Of a DNA stretch of 64,000 nucleotides, positions 53,367-63,983 are shown piece by piece. Origin of the DNA: Lentzea fradiae (GTDB lineage: Bacteria > Actinomycetota > Actinomycetes > Mycobacteriales > Pseudonocardiaceae); NCBI RefSeq assembly GCF_900100955.1, contig NZ_FNCC01000009.1, forward strand, positions 364,369 through 428,368, in the 5' to 3' direction. The number at the start of each line of letters is the position of its first letter. Position 1 is the stretch's first letter. The notes beneath the pieces were generated by a model. It was not told the DNA's origin. It saw only the letters and a list, made by a program, of their open reading frames with translations, and searched no databases. The position numbers were made by a program, and so were the translations under genes.

Positions 53367-54727
53367 TCACGCCGTCCACATCGGCGTCCCCGTCACCACC
53401 TCCGCGATGGCCGACAGCGGGATCACGGTCCACTCCGGACGGAACCGGTGCTCGTGCCGCACCTCCAGCACCGCCCGGTCCAGCTCCACGGCGGTCAGCA
53501 GCACGTCGTCGCGGCGCAGGTCGGCGGAGATCTCCGAATAACCGTCGCAGAACGCGGTCCGGTTGCGGTCCAGCCACCGGGCTGCCTGGGGCAGCAGCGC
53601 GGTGACGTCGTCGGCGCCCACGAGCAGCTGGGCGGCGGCGTAGTGCAGGGACCGCAGGACCGTCGCCACGTCGTGGGCGGCCGGCCGGGGGCGGGAGCGT
53701 TCGGTGGTGGTGCCGTGCGGCACGCCCTCGAAGTCCACGAGGACCCAGGCTCTCGGTGACCTCAGGACCTGGCCCAGGTGCAGGTCGCCGTGGACGCGCT
53801 GGAGGCGGATCGGGCCCGCCGCGTCGAGCACCGCGTCGAAGCGGGTGCGCAGGCCCTGTTCGAACGGGGCCAGGTCCGGGACCTCGGCCAGGGCGGCGTC
53901 CAGGCGGTGGTGCATGGCCGCGACGAACTCCGCCTCGTCGTCGGGGCCCGCCAGGTGGTCGCCGAGGGTGAGGCGGAGGTCGGCGTGCACGCGGGCCACG
54001 GCTCGGCCCAGGCGGTGGGCCTCGGCGGCGAAGTCGCCTCCGGCGGAGGCCGGGTCGCTGGCGGAGGCGGCGAGGAAGTCGCGCACGCTGGCGGTGGCCA
54101 TCGGCCAGCCGAGGGCGCCCAGCGGCACGAACTCGTGCAGGACGGCGAAGGTGGTGCGGACGCCGTCCAGGTCGGACTCCAGGGCGCCCTGCGGGCGGGC
54201 GATGTGGGGGTCGTCCACCGAGGCGAGGGCGTCGTGCAGCACCAGTTCCGGGTTGTCGCCGGGCGTCAGTTCGCGGAAGAACTTCAGCACGTGCCGCTGC
54301 CCGTAGACGATCGAGCAGTTGCGCTGCGGGCCGGGGAACGGCCTGCCGACCGGTGCGGTGGTGTGGCGCGGGGGCAGGGTGGCGCGGAACCGCAGGCCCG
54401 CCACCTCGGTGGACTCCTCGAAGTGGTCCAGCAGCACGGCGGTCAGGTCGGGGTCGTAGACCGCCTCGTACACCTGGCGGTCGCCCGCGGTGCCGATCCT
54501 GGCGTGCAGCAGGCGTTCCGGCAGCTCCTGCCGGACGCCCAGGAGCGCCTGGTAGCGGCGTCCGCCGCTCGCCAGGACCACGTGCGCGAGGGTGGGGTCC
54601 CCCTCGCGCAGGAACGCGACCCGCTCGCACGTCACCGACCGGCGGCGGCCGTGGAACCACGGCTGGGCGTGCAGCCAGCGTTCCAGCTGGTCGGAGGCGG
54701 GAAGGACCTCGACGGCCTTGCTCGTCG

Positions 54728-54731
<4 letters not shown>
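53367..54731 (-). CDS. mak: Maltokinase
   Basis: 454-aa kinase that phosphorylates maltose to maltose 1-phosphate. An N-terminal cap domain is followed by the kinase core with [10 protein letters not shown] (catalytic Asp) and [11 protein letters not shown] (metal-binding Asp). GTG at 54731 overlaps the trehalose synthase stop (GTGA). With TreS it turns trehalose into maltose 1-phosphate, the donor for GlgE; glgE and glgB are not in the window. Confidence 0.93.
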
Positions 54732-56383
<1,652 letters not shown>

Positions 56384-56455
56384 GGCACCTCTCGCTCGCA
56401 CGTCGTCGTGGAATTGCGGCAGAGTGCGGCACGGGTGCCGAGAAGATCAAATCGT

Positions 56456-56689
56456 TCACCTGACCGTGTGAAAGCCCCCTGGAGGGCGGCGCCGTTTCAG
56501 CACGGAAGCGATGCGCTGCACCGGAATCTCGTGCCTGACGTGCGTGAGTTCCTCCTGGACGACGTACAGGAGCTTCTTCCCCACGCTGCGCAGCAACATG
56601 ACGATGCCCCGGCGTCGTTCCTCGCCGTCGAGGCGGAACTCGACGAGGTCCCCTTGCTTCGCGTCAGAGCCGTAGTCGCGCAGAATCAC
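56456..56689 (-). CDS. Small basic protein of unknown function, possible treS operon leader gene
   Basis: 77-aa protein not recognised. It has a compact beta-rich core (QGDLVEFRLDGEERRRGIVM, KLLYVVQEELTHVRHEI, resembling a small SH3-like barrel) and a basic C-terminal tail (VLKRRRPPGG). GTG at 56689 is chosen because GAGGTGGG lies just upstream. It precedes treS by 72 bases on the same strand, so co-transcription is likely. Confidence 0.65.
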   Translation of the reverse strand: MILRDYGSDAKQGDLVEFRLDGEERRRGIVMLLRSVGKKLLYVVQEELTHVRHEIPVQRIASVLKRRRPPGGFHTVR

Positions 56690-56774
56690 CGACCCACCTC
56701 CACCGTCGTGGCTGCGACCAGCACTTCTTCCCGGAAGTACCACCTGCGTCCGTCCACAATCGACGTTCACCGGG

Positions 56775-57341
56775 TCAGGTGACGCGGCCGGCCGCTCCCG
56801 CTCGTCGTTCCCGGAAGGCGATCATGTTCATCCGGTTGCCGCACCGGACGCCGCAGAACCGCTTCAGGCCGTTGCGGGACAGGTCCAGCAGCAGGCCCTC
56901 GCAGTCGTCGGCGGCGCAGATCCGCAGGCGGTCCATCTCGTCCGTCCTGATCACGTCGATGAGCGCGAGGGCGGCCTCCGCGCGCAGGCGCTCGGCGAGC
57001 GGGGCGTCCGGCTCGGTGGCGTGGATGTGCCAGTCCTGGGTGTCGTGGCGGACGAGGCGCGGGAGCGCGTGGGCGTCGCGGAGCATCTTGTTCACCGCCT
57101 CGACGGCCTCGTCCCGGCTGAGCGTCCAGACCTGCCGCAGGAGCGCGCGCACCTCGCGGACGTCGCGCAGCTCGGCCTCGTCGCGGTCGAAGCGGCCGGT
57201 GTACCCGTGCTCGCGGAGCAGGTCGTGGAGCGCCTCGACGGTGAGCAGCTCGTCCTCTCCGCTGCGCGACGCCTGCGCCTCGGTGTTGCACAGGACCACC
57301 ATGAACGCGAGGTTCATCTCCGTGTCAGGGGCAAAACGCAA
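56775..57341 (-). CDS. CGNR zinc-finger transcriptional regulator
   Basis: 188-aa protein: N-terminal helical ABATE-type domain (FMVVLCNTEA, VEALHDLLREHGYTG) and the C-terminal CGNR zinc finger CAADDCEGLLLDLSRNGLKR followed by FCGVRCGNR. Probably DNA binding. The TTG start at 57341 has an AGGAG ribosome site. Divergent from the EamA exporter, an arrangement suggesting that it regulates that gene. Confidence 0.9.
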   Translation of the reverse strand: MRFAPDTEMNLAFMVVLCNTEAQASRSGEDELLTVEALHDLLREHGYTGRFDRDEAELRDVREVRALLRQVWTLSRDEAVEAVNKMLRDAHALPRLVRHDTQDWHIHATEPDAPLAERLRAEAALALIDVIRTDEMDRLRICAADDCEGLLLDLSRNGLKRFCGVRCGNRMNMIAFRERRAGAAGRVT

Positions 57342-57428
57342 GTTGACTCCTTACCGGGCGCGACTTAGCGTCAGGGTCGTCAAGCAGGTTAGGCCATGAC
57401 GCCGCACGGTAGCGGGAGGTACGCGCAC

Positions 57429-58367
57429 ATGGGAGTCCCGTCGAAGACCACCGGTCTGGTCGCGGCAGTGGTCTCGTTCGTCTCGTTCGGCACCTCCGGC
57501 GCGTTCGTGAAGCCGCTGCTGGAGGCGGGCTGGTCGCCGACGGCCGCCGTGACGGCGCGGGCGCTCACGGCCGGGCTCGTGCTGCTGCCGTTCGTGCTGT
57601 TCTCGCTGCGCGGACGCTGGTCGCTGCTGCTGAGAGCGAGATGGCGGGTGCTGGGCATGGGCCTGGTCGGCGTGGCGATCACGCAGGTCTTCTACTTCGC
57701 GGCGATCCAGCGCATCCCGGTGGCGACGGCGCTGCTGATCGAGTTCCTCGCTCCCCTGCTGCTGGTCGGGCTCAGCTGGGCGCTCACCCGGCGCACGCCG
57801 GCGCCGGTCGTCCTGGCCGGCTCGGTCCTCGCGGCCGGCGGCCTGGTGCTGGTCATCGGGCCGGGCGCGATCCAGGCCGTCGACCCGCTCGGCCTGGCCG
57901 CCGCGTTCGGCGCCGCCGTCGGCTGCGCCGCGTACTTCCTGATCGCCGCGCGTCCCGCCGAGGGCCTGCCGCCGGTCGCTCTGGCCGGTGCCGGGCTGCT
58001 GGTGGCCGCACCCGTCCTGGCGCTCGTCGGGGCGCTCGGCCTGCTGCCGTTCACGGCCACGGCCCGCGACGTCACCCTGTTCGACGTGGCCACACCGTGG
58101 TGGGTGCCGTTGCTGGTGGTCGCGGTGATCGGCACGGCGCTCGCCTACGCCTCGGGCATCACCGCCACCAGCGTCCTCGGGTCGCGCCTGGCCTCGTTCA
58201 TCGGCCTGATGGAGGTCGTGTGCGCCTCCCTGTACGCTTGGCTGCTGCTCGGCGAGGAGCTCACCGCGTTGCAGCTCTTCGGCGGCGTGCTGATCCTCGC
58301 CGGCATCGCGGCCGTGCGGGCGGAACGGGAGCCGGCCGAACCCGCCGTTCCCGCCGCCGTCGGTTGA
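57429..58367 (+). CDS. EamA-family (DMT) transporter
   Basis: 312-aa membrane protein with ten helices in two EamA repeats (second repeat from about residue 150). Landmarks: FGTSGAFVKPLLEAGWSPTA, LIEFLAPLLLVGLSWAL, FIGLMEVVCASLYAWLLLGE. Exports metabolites or amino acids in other bacteria. ATG at 57429 has GGGAGGT 8 bases upstream and is preferred to the ATG at 57396. Confidence 0.88.
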   Translation: MGVPSKTTGLVAAVVSFVSFGTSGAFVKPLLEAGWSPTAAVTARALTAGLVLLPFVLFSLRGRWSLLLRARWRVLGMGLVGVAITQVFYFAAIQRIPVATALLIEFLAPLLLVGLSWALTRRTPAPVVLAGSVLAAGGLVLVIGPGAIQAVDPLGLAAAFGAAVGCAAYFLIAARPAEGLPPVALAGAGLLVAAPVLALVGALGLLPFTATARDVTLFDVATPWWVPLLVVAVIGTALAYASGITATSVLGSRLASFIGLMEVVCASLYAWLLLGEELTALQLFGGVLILAGIAAVRAEREPAEPAVPAAVG

Positions 58368-58389
58368 CCAGCACGTACCGCCGACCGGG

Positions 58390-59406
58390 TCAGGCCCGGC
58401 GGCGGAGGGCGGGGTTCGCGACCGCCGGGGGCACGTGCTCCACGTCGACCGGCCCCAGGTCGGTGCCCGGTGCCACGATCTCGTCGATCCGGTCCAGCAC
58501 GTCCGCGCCGAGCACGGTGCCGGCGCCCGCGAGCAGGCCGTCCAGCTGGTCCGGCGTGCGCGGGCCGATGATCGCCGACGTCACGGCCGGGTGGGCGGTG
58601 ACGAACCCGAGCGCGAGCCGCGGCAGCGACAGCGACGCCTCCTCGGCCAGTGCGGCGAGGGCCTCGACGGCGTCGAGCTTGCGTTCGTCGGTCAGGTGCT
58701 TCGGCACCCAGTGCAGGCGGCCCGCGGACGGCTGCTCGCCGTTGCCGCGGCGGATGCGGCCGGACAGCAGGCCCATCGACAGCGGGCTCCACACCAGCAC
58801 GCCGAGGCCGTAGCGCTCGCAGACGGGGAGGATCTCCCGTTCCACTCCCCTGTTCAGCACCGAGTAGTGCGGCTGCTCGCTGCGGAACCGGGCGAGGTTG
58901 CGCCGTTCGGCGACCCACTGGGCCTCGACGATCTCCGACGGCGGCAGGTTGGAGTGGCCGATGGCGCGGACCTTGCCCGCCCGCATCAGGTCCGTGAGCG
59001 CGCTCAGGGTCTCCTCGACGTCGGTGTCCGGGTCGGGGTGGTGGACCTGGTAGAGGTCGACGTGGTCGACCCCGAGGCGGCGCAGCGAGCCCTCCACGGC
59101 CTCGGTGACCCAGCGGCGGGAGCTGCCGCGCCGGTTCGGGTCGCCGCCCATCGGGCCGTTGAACTTGGTGGCGAGGACGACGTCGTCACGGCGCCCGCGC
59201 AGGGCCTTGCCGAGGATGCGTTCGGACTCGCCGTCACCGCCGTAGACGTCGGCGGTGTCGATGGTGTTGATCCCCTGGTCGAGTGCGCGGTGGACGATCC
59301 GCACGCACTCGTCGGCATCGGGGTTGCCGTACGGCCCGAACATCATCGTGCCCAGCGTGAACGTGCTGACCTGGATGCCGGTGCGGCCGAGCGGACGGGT
59401 GTGCAT
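58390..59406 (-). CDS. Aldo/keto reductase
   Basis: 338-aa TIM-barrel NADPH reductase. Catalytic tetrad visible: Asp and Tyr in NTIDTADVYGG, Lys in VVLATKFNG, His in DLYQVHHPD. Cofactor loop AIIGPRTPDQL. Together with the VOC gene behind it, it faces a WYL regulator. Confidence 0.93.
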   Translation of the reverse strand: MHTRPLGRTGIQVSTFTLGTMMFGPYGNPDADECVRIVHRALDQGINTIDTADVYGGDGESERILGKALRGRRDDVVLATKFNGPMGGDPNRRGSSRRWVTEAVEGSLRRLGVDHVDLYQVHHPDPDTDVEETLSALTDLMRAGKVRAIGHSNLPPSEIVEAQWVAERRNLARFRSEQPHYSVLNRGVEREILPVCERYGLGVLVWSPLSMGLLSGRIRRGNGEQPSAGRLHWVPKHLTDERKLDAVEALAALAEEASLSLPRLALGFVTAHPAVTSAIIGPRTPDQLDGLLAGAGTVLGADVLDRIDEIVAPGTDLGPVDVEHVPPAVANPALRRRA

Positions 59407-59427
59407 GGTGTGTTCTCCAGGGGAAGG

Positions 59428-59452
59428 GGCGGGGCGCCGGGCGCGCCCCGCC
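59428..59452 (-). terminator. Stem-loop after the VOC gene
   Basis: GGCGGGGCG pairs exactly with CGCCCCGCC (59444-59452) around a short loop, 10 bases beyond the VOC stop codon and ahead of the aldo-keto reductase ribosome site. Confidence 0.6.
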
Positions 59453-59461
59453 TCGCGCGGC

Positions 59462-59926
59462 TCAGGCGTGGGCGACGTCGATGACCCAGGTGACGCCGAA
59501 CCTGTCGGTCAGCATCCCGAAGCCGGGCGACCACTGCGCCGGGCCGAACTCCTCGATGACCGTGGCGCCCTCGGCGAGGCCCTTCCAGACCGGCGTGACC
59601 TCGTCGGCGCTCTCGCCGCGCACGGACAGGAAGAACCGCTCCGCGGTGACGGTGGTGCCGTTCTCGCGGCGGGTGGCGGGCTCGGCCACCTCGACGGGCC
59701 GGTTCTCGCCCGGCACGTCGTAGGCCATCACGCGGAAGCCGTTCTCGGCGACGACCTCGCCGAACACGACGTTGGCCGAACCGGGCACCTCGGCGGGCAT
59801 CCCGAAGTCGCCGTAGGTGACGACGGTGGCCCGGCCGCCGAAGACCGACGCGTAGAACTCGAGGGCCTCCCGGGCCTGGCCGCGGAAGTTCAGGTGGGCG
59901 ACAGCGTTGAGCGGCATGGTGCGCAT
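59462..59926 (-). CDS. VOC-family protein (PhnB-like)
   Basis: 154-aa glyoxalase-fold protein with LNFRGQAREALEFYASVFGG at the start and FGPAQWSPGFGMLTDRFGVT at the end, the PhnB/3-demethylubiquinone type. Metal ligands are only partly conserved. The stop codon lies just beyond a hairpin that separates it from the aldo-keto reductase. Confidence 0.9.
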   Translation of the reverse strand: MRTMPLNAVAHLNFRGQAREALEFYASVFGGRATVVTYGDFGMPAEVPGSANVVFGEVVAENGFRVMAYDVPGENRPVEVAEPATRRENGTTVTAERFFLSVRGESADEVTPVWKGLAEGATVIEEFGPAQWSPGFGMLTDRFGVTWVIDVAHA

Positions 59927-60027
59927 TCCTTCAGTCGTTCTCGGTTACCGGAGGTCTCCAGCGTCGAGAGCGACTCTGTCAGCAGTACCGGACAGGGAAC
60001 GTCCGCTTCTTGTGCGATCCTCGTTCC

Positions 60028-60996
60028 ATGCCGATTTCCGCGTCCACGACCACGTCGAGCCGGCTGCTCTCGCTGCTGTCACTGTTGCAGGTCCGGCGCG
60101 ACTGGCCCGGTCTCCTGCTGGCCCAGCGCCTGGGCGTCAGCGAACGCACCGTCCGCAGGGACGTGGACCGGCTGCGCGAGCTCGGCTACCTCGTCCAGGC
60201 CGTGAAGGGGCCGGACGGCGGCTACCGGCTCGAAGCGGGCAGCCAGATGCCGCCGCTGCTGTTCGACGAGGAGCAGGCCGTGGCGCTGGCCGTGGCGCTG
60301 CGGATCGCCGTGGGCACGGGGGCGGGCATCGAGGAGGCCGCGGCACGGGCGCTGGCCACCGTGCGGCAGGTTCTGCCGTCACGGCTGCGCCGCCGCATCG
60401 ACGCGCTGGAGGTCGAACCCGCCGGGCGCGGCACGCAGGTGGACACCGACGTGCTGCTCGCGCTCAGCTCCGCCGTGCACGCGTGCGAGGAGCTGCGGTT
60501 CGACTACCGCGCCCCCGGCGGCCCGGAGCCGGACGGGCCGCCGCGCCGCGTGCAGCCGCACCACCTCGTGGTCAGGGCGGGCCGCTGGTACGTGGTCGGG
60601 TGGAGTCCCGAACGCGAGGACTGGCGGTCCTACCGCGCCGACCGCATGACGCTGCGGGTCCCGAACGGGCCGCGGTTCAGCCCGCGCGAGGTGCCGGGCG
60701 GCGACGTCGCGGAGTTCCTGTCCGCCCGGTTCAAGGGCTCGGACACCCCCGGCTGGCCGTGCCGCGGCGAGGTGCTCCTCGACCTGCCGCTCGCGGCCGT
60801 GGCACCGTTCGCGGGCGACGGCACCGCCACGGCCGCCGGGGACCGGACCAGGCTGTCGGCGGGGTCGTGGTCGTGGGCCGCGCTGGCCGCGCAGCTGGCC
60901 CGGTTCGACGCGGACGTCGAGGTGCTCGGGCCGGACGAGCTGAGGGCCGCGTTCGCCGGCCTGTCGGAACGGGCCGCACGCGCCGCACGACGATGA
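60028..60996 (+). CDS. WYL-domain transcriptional regulator (YafY type)
   Basis: 322-aa regulator: N-terminal DeoR-like HTH (LLLAQRLGVSERTVRRDVDR, LRELGYLV) and a WYL ligand-sensing domain (HHLVVRAGRWYVVGWSPERE). ATG at 60028 is preferred to the TTG at 60010. No ribosome site is evident, so the mRNA may be leaderless. Divergent from the VOC gene, which it probably controls. Confidence 0.9.
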   Translation: MPISASTTTSSRLLSLLSLLQVRRDWPGLLLAQRLGVSERTVRRDVDRLRELGYLVQAVKGPDGGYRLEAGSQMPPLLFDEEQAVALAVALRIAVGTGAGIEEAAARALATVRQVLPSRLRRRIDALEVEPAGRGTQVDTDVLLALSSAVHACEELRFDYRAPGGPEPDGPPRRVQPHHLVVRAGRWYVVGWSPEREDWRSYRADRMTLRVPNGPRFSPREVPGGDVAEFLSARFKGSDTPGWPCRGEVLLDLPLAAVAPFAGDGTATAAGDRTRLSAGSWSWAALAAQLARFDADVEVLGPDELRAAFAGLSERAARAARR

Positions 60997-61117
60997 GGGC
61001 GCTCTTCCCGACTGCTGCGCCCTGAGCTGCCCGTCCGGTGATCCGGCCGATGGTTTGGCATATCCGGCCGGATCGCGGGTATCGCCTCAGCGACGGACCC
61101 GCTCTGAGGAGGATGCT

Positions 61118-63373
61118 TTGGCCACCCGGAAGCCAGGCAAAGTGAAGGCAGTGGTCGAGAAGGCCGTGGACAAGGTCACCGAGATGGTGAACCCGCCGAT
61201 CCCCGGCGTCCCGAACAGCGAGCCGCCCTCACTCGCAGAACCGACCGACCCGCGTGGCCCCTTGCCGCCCAAGGGTGACCAGGACGGCCCCGAGACCGTC
61301 TCGCCGACGGGCGCGCCCACGGGTGCCCCGAAGACCTCGATGGGACAGCAGGGCGAGTTCCTCACCACGTCGGCCGGCGCGCGGATCCGCGACACCGACC
61401 ACTCGCTGAAGGCGGGCGAGCGCGGCCCGACGCTGCTGCAGGACCACCACCTGCGCGAGAAGGTCATGCACTTCGACCACGAGCGCATCCCGGAGCGCGT
61501 GGTCCACGCCCGCGGCTACGGCGCGCACGGCACGTTCGTCGGCTACGGCACGGCCTCGAACGTCTGCAAGTCCGCGTTCCTCGCCGACGGCATCGAGACG
61601 CCCGTGTTCGTGCGGTTCTCCACGGTGCTGGGCTCGCGCGGCTCGGCGGACACCGTCCGCGACACCCGCGGGTTCGCGACGAAGTTCTACACCCAGGAGG
61701 GCAACTTCGACCTGGTCGGCAACAACATCCCGGTCTTCTTCATCCAGGACGGCATCAAGTTCCCCGACGTCATCCACGCGGGCAAGCCGCACCCGGACCG
61801 GGAGATCCCGCAGGCCCAGAGCGCGCACGACACGTTCTGGGACTTCGTGTCGACCCACACCGAGGCCACCCACCACGTCATGTGGAACATGTCCGACCGC
61901 GGCATCCCGCGCTCGTACCGGACGATGGAGGGCTTCGGCGTCCACACGTTCCGCCTGGTCAACGAGGCCGGCGAGACGGTGCTCGCGAAGTTCCACTGGA
62001 AGCCCAAGCTCGGCGTGCACTCCCTGGTGTGGGAGGAGGCGCAGATGATCAACGGCTTCGACCCGGACTTCCACCGCCGCGACCTCGCCGACGCCATCGA
62101 GTCCGGCGCGCACCCGCAGTGGGAGCTCGGCCTGCAGATCTTCCCGGACACGCCGAAGCAGACGTTCGAGGGCATCGACCTGCTCGACCCGACGAAGATC
62201 GTGCCGGAGGAGCTGGCGCCGGTGCAGCCGGTCGGCCTGCTGACCCTCAACCGCAACACGATGAACTTCTTCGCCGAGACCGAGCAGGTCGCGTTCCATC
62301 TCGGCAACCTGGTGCCGGGCATCGACGTCACCGACGACCCGCTGTTCCAGGCGCGGCTGTTCTCCTACCTCGACACGCAGCTGACGAGGCTCGCCGGGCC
62401 GAACTTCAACCAGATCCCGATCAACCGGCCGCACGTGCCGGTGAACGACATGTTCCGCGACGGCTACCACCAGCACGCGGTGCACGCGGGTGTGGCGCCG
62501 TACAAGCCGAACACCCTCGACGGCGGCAACCCGTTCGAGGCCGGTGCGGAGAACCGGCCGTTCGTCGAGGTGGCGCAGCCGGTGGCGCGGTCGGCGAAGG
62601 TCAGGGAGGCGCCCGCGTCGTACTCCGACCACTTCTCGCAGCCGCGGCTGTTCTGGCTGAGCATGTCGCCGGTCGAGAAGGAGCACCTGATCCGCGCGTT
62701 CACGTTCGAGCTCGGCAAGTGCTACGAGCAGGCCGTGAAGGAACGCCAGCTGCAGGTGCTCGCGAACGTCGACGCGACGCTGTGCTCGGAGGTCGCGAAG
62801 GGTCTCGGCCTGCCGGCGCCCGCGCCGACCGTGCGGCCGAGGAAGGTCACGCCGAGCCCCGCGCTCTCGCAGGTCGGGCAGACCTGGCCCACCGACGGCA
62901 GGCTGATCGGCATCGTGGTGGACCCGGCCGACCTCGACGGCGTCCGCACGGTCCGCGAGACGATCCTGGCGGGCGGCATGGTGCCGCTGCTGATCGCCCC
63001 GACCGGCGGCCCGATCGGCGACAGCGGCCTCGTGGCACAGCGGACGCTGCTCACCGCCCGGTCGATCGAGTTCGACGCGCTGCTGCTCGCGGGCAGCCCG
63101 CCGCCCGGACCCGACGCGGTGCCCGCACGGGACGCGAAGGCCGGTGCCCCCGGCACGGCCGTCGACCCGCGGGTGCTGCTGATGATCGAGGAGTGCTACC
63201 GGCACGCCAAGGCCATCGGCGCGTGGGGTGCCGGACGCGCGGCGCTGGAGGCGTCCGGGTGCACCGGCCTGGGCGTCGTGACCGGTGACGACGCGTCGAA
63301 GGTGTTCACCGAGCTGATGACGTTGCTGGGCGCCCACCGCGTGTGGGACCGCTTCCCGGCGACCGTCTCCTGA
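61118..63373 (+). CDS. katE: Large-subunit catalase (HPII type) with C-terminal flavodoxin-like domain
   Basis: 751-aa clade 2 catalase that dismutates hydrogen peroxide. Essential His in ERVVHARGYGAHGTF, distal Asn in LVGNNIPVFFIQDG, and the haem-ligand Tyr in LFSYLDTQLTRLAG are intact. Residues about 600-751 form a DJ-1/PfpI-like domain (LIGIVVDPADLDGVRTV, GAWGAGRAALEASGCTGLGV). TTG at 61118 is preceded by GAGGAGG. A lysine-rich N-terminal extension is present. The ankyrin gene follows 11 bases after the stop. Confidence 0.95.
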   Translation: MATRKPGKVKAVVEKAVDKVTEMVNPPIPGVPNSEPPSLAEPTDPRGPLPPKGDQDGPETVSPTGAPTGAPKTSMGQQGEFLTTSAGARIRDTDHSLKAGERGPTLLQDHHLREKVMHFDHERIPERVVHARGYGAHGTFVGYGTASNVCKSAFLADGIETPVFVRFSTVLGSRGSADTVRDTRGFATKFYTQEGNFDLVGNNIPVFFIQDGIKFPDVIHAGKPHPDREIPQAQSAHDTFWDFVSTHTEATHHVMWNMSDRGIPRSYRTMEGFGVHTFRLVNEAGETVLAKFHWKPKLGVHSLVWEEAQMINGFDPDFHRRDLADAIESGAHPQWELGLQIFPDTPKQTFEGIDLLDPTKIVPEELAPVQPVGLLTLNRNTMNFFAETEQVAFHLGNLVPGIDVTDDPLFQARLFSYLDTQLTRLAGPNFNQIPINRPHVPVNDMFRDGYHQHAVHAGVAPYKPNTLDGGNPFEAGAENRPFVEVAQPVARSAKVREAPASYSDHFSQPRLFWLSMSPVEKEHLIRAFTFELGKCYEQAVKERQLQVLANVDATLCSEVAKGLGLPAPAPTVRPRKVTPSPALSQVGQTWPTDGRLIGIVVDPADLDGVRTVRETILAGGMVPLLIAPTGGPIGDSGLVAQRTLLTARSIEFDALLLAGSPPPGPDAVPARDAKAGAPGTAVDPRVLLMIEECYRHAKAIGAWGAGRAALEASGCTGLGVVTGDDASKVFTELMTLLGAHRVWDRFPATVS

Positions 63374-63384
63374 GGAGCCCCGCC

Positions 63385-63789
63385 GTGACTCTCACCGAGG
63401 AGGAGCTCACCCTCCTGCGCTCGATGTTCGACCTGGCCCGCACCGGCGACACCGCCCGGCTGGCCGAGGCGGTCGACGCGGGGATCCCGGTGAACCTCAC
63501 CAACGACTCGGGCGACACCCTGCTGATCCTCGCCGCGTACCACGTCCACCCGGACACCGTCGCGGCGTTGCTGGAGCGGGGAGCCGACACCGCCAGGGTC
63601 AACGACCGGGGCCAGACGGCGCTCGGCGCGGCGGTCTTCCGCCGTTCCGAGCGCACCGTCCGGCTGCTGCTCGACGCGGGCGCCGACCCCGCGCTGGGAC
63701 CGCGGTCCGCGCTCGACGTGGCCCGGTTCTTCGACCTGCCGGAGATGCTGGCTCTGCTGACCGCCGGGAAAGCCGCGGTGGACAGCTGA
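63385..63789 (+). CDS. Ankyrin-repeat protein, catalase partner (AnkB-like)
   Basis: 134-aa protein of about three ankyrin repeats (NLTNDSGDTLLILAAYHVHP, VNDRGQTALGAAVFRRSERT, LGPRSALDVARFFDLPEM). GTG at 63385 has GAGGAG 8 bases upstream and lies 11 bases after the catalase stop. In pseudomonads a similar catalase-ankyrin pair is known (KatB-AnkB), where the ankyrin protein is needed for full catalase activity; the same role here is inference. Confidence 0.88.
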   Translation: MTLTEEELTLLRSMFDLARTGDTARLAEAVDAGIPVNLTNDSGDTLLILAAYHVHPDTVAALLERGADTARVNDRGQTALGAAVFRRSERTVRLLLDAGADPALGPRSALDVARFFDLPEMLALLTAGKAAVDS

Positions 63790-63798
63790 CACCCGCAC

Positions 63799-63887
63799 AA
63801 AGGGCCCTCACGTGCGTGTAGCGCGCTCGCGAGGGCCTTTCGTGCATGTAGCGGAGCTTTCGTGCGTGTAGCGCGCACGAAAGCTCC
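63799..63887. repeat. Stem-loop repeat element with TGTAGCG loops
   Basis: Two stem-loops in tandem. AAAGGGCCCTC (63799-63809) pairs with GAGGGCCTTT (63831-63840) with one bulge and may terminate the catalase-ankyrin transcript. GGAGCTTTCGTGCG (63853-63866) pairs exactly with 63874-63887 around TGTAGCG. The unit CGTGYRTGTAGCG occurs three times (63811, 63841, 63861). Confidence 0.65.
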
Positions 63888-63983
63888 CCGCGTGCAGGGG
63901 CAAGCCCTAGATGATTGATTCCGTTTGGCTCTTGAGCTGAAGGCGGTCCTGAGACGCAGGAGGAGGGTGTCAAGATCAGGTTT

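Noticed and set aside
61053..61082. SigB/SigF-type promoter (GTTT..GGGTAT) for the catalase
   Set aside because: The spacing between GTTT and GGGTAT is 20 bases, too long for the consensus of about 14-16.
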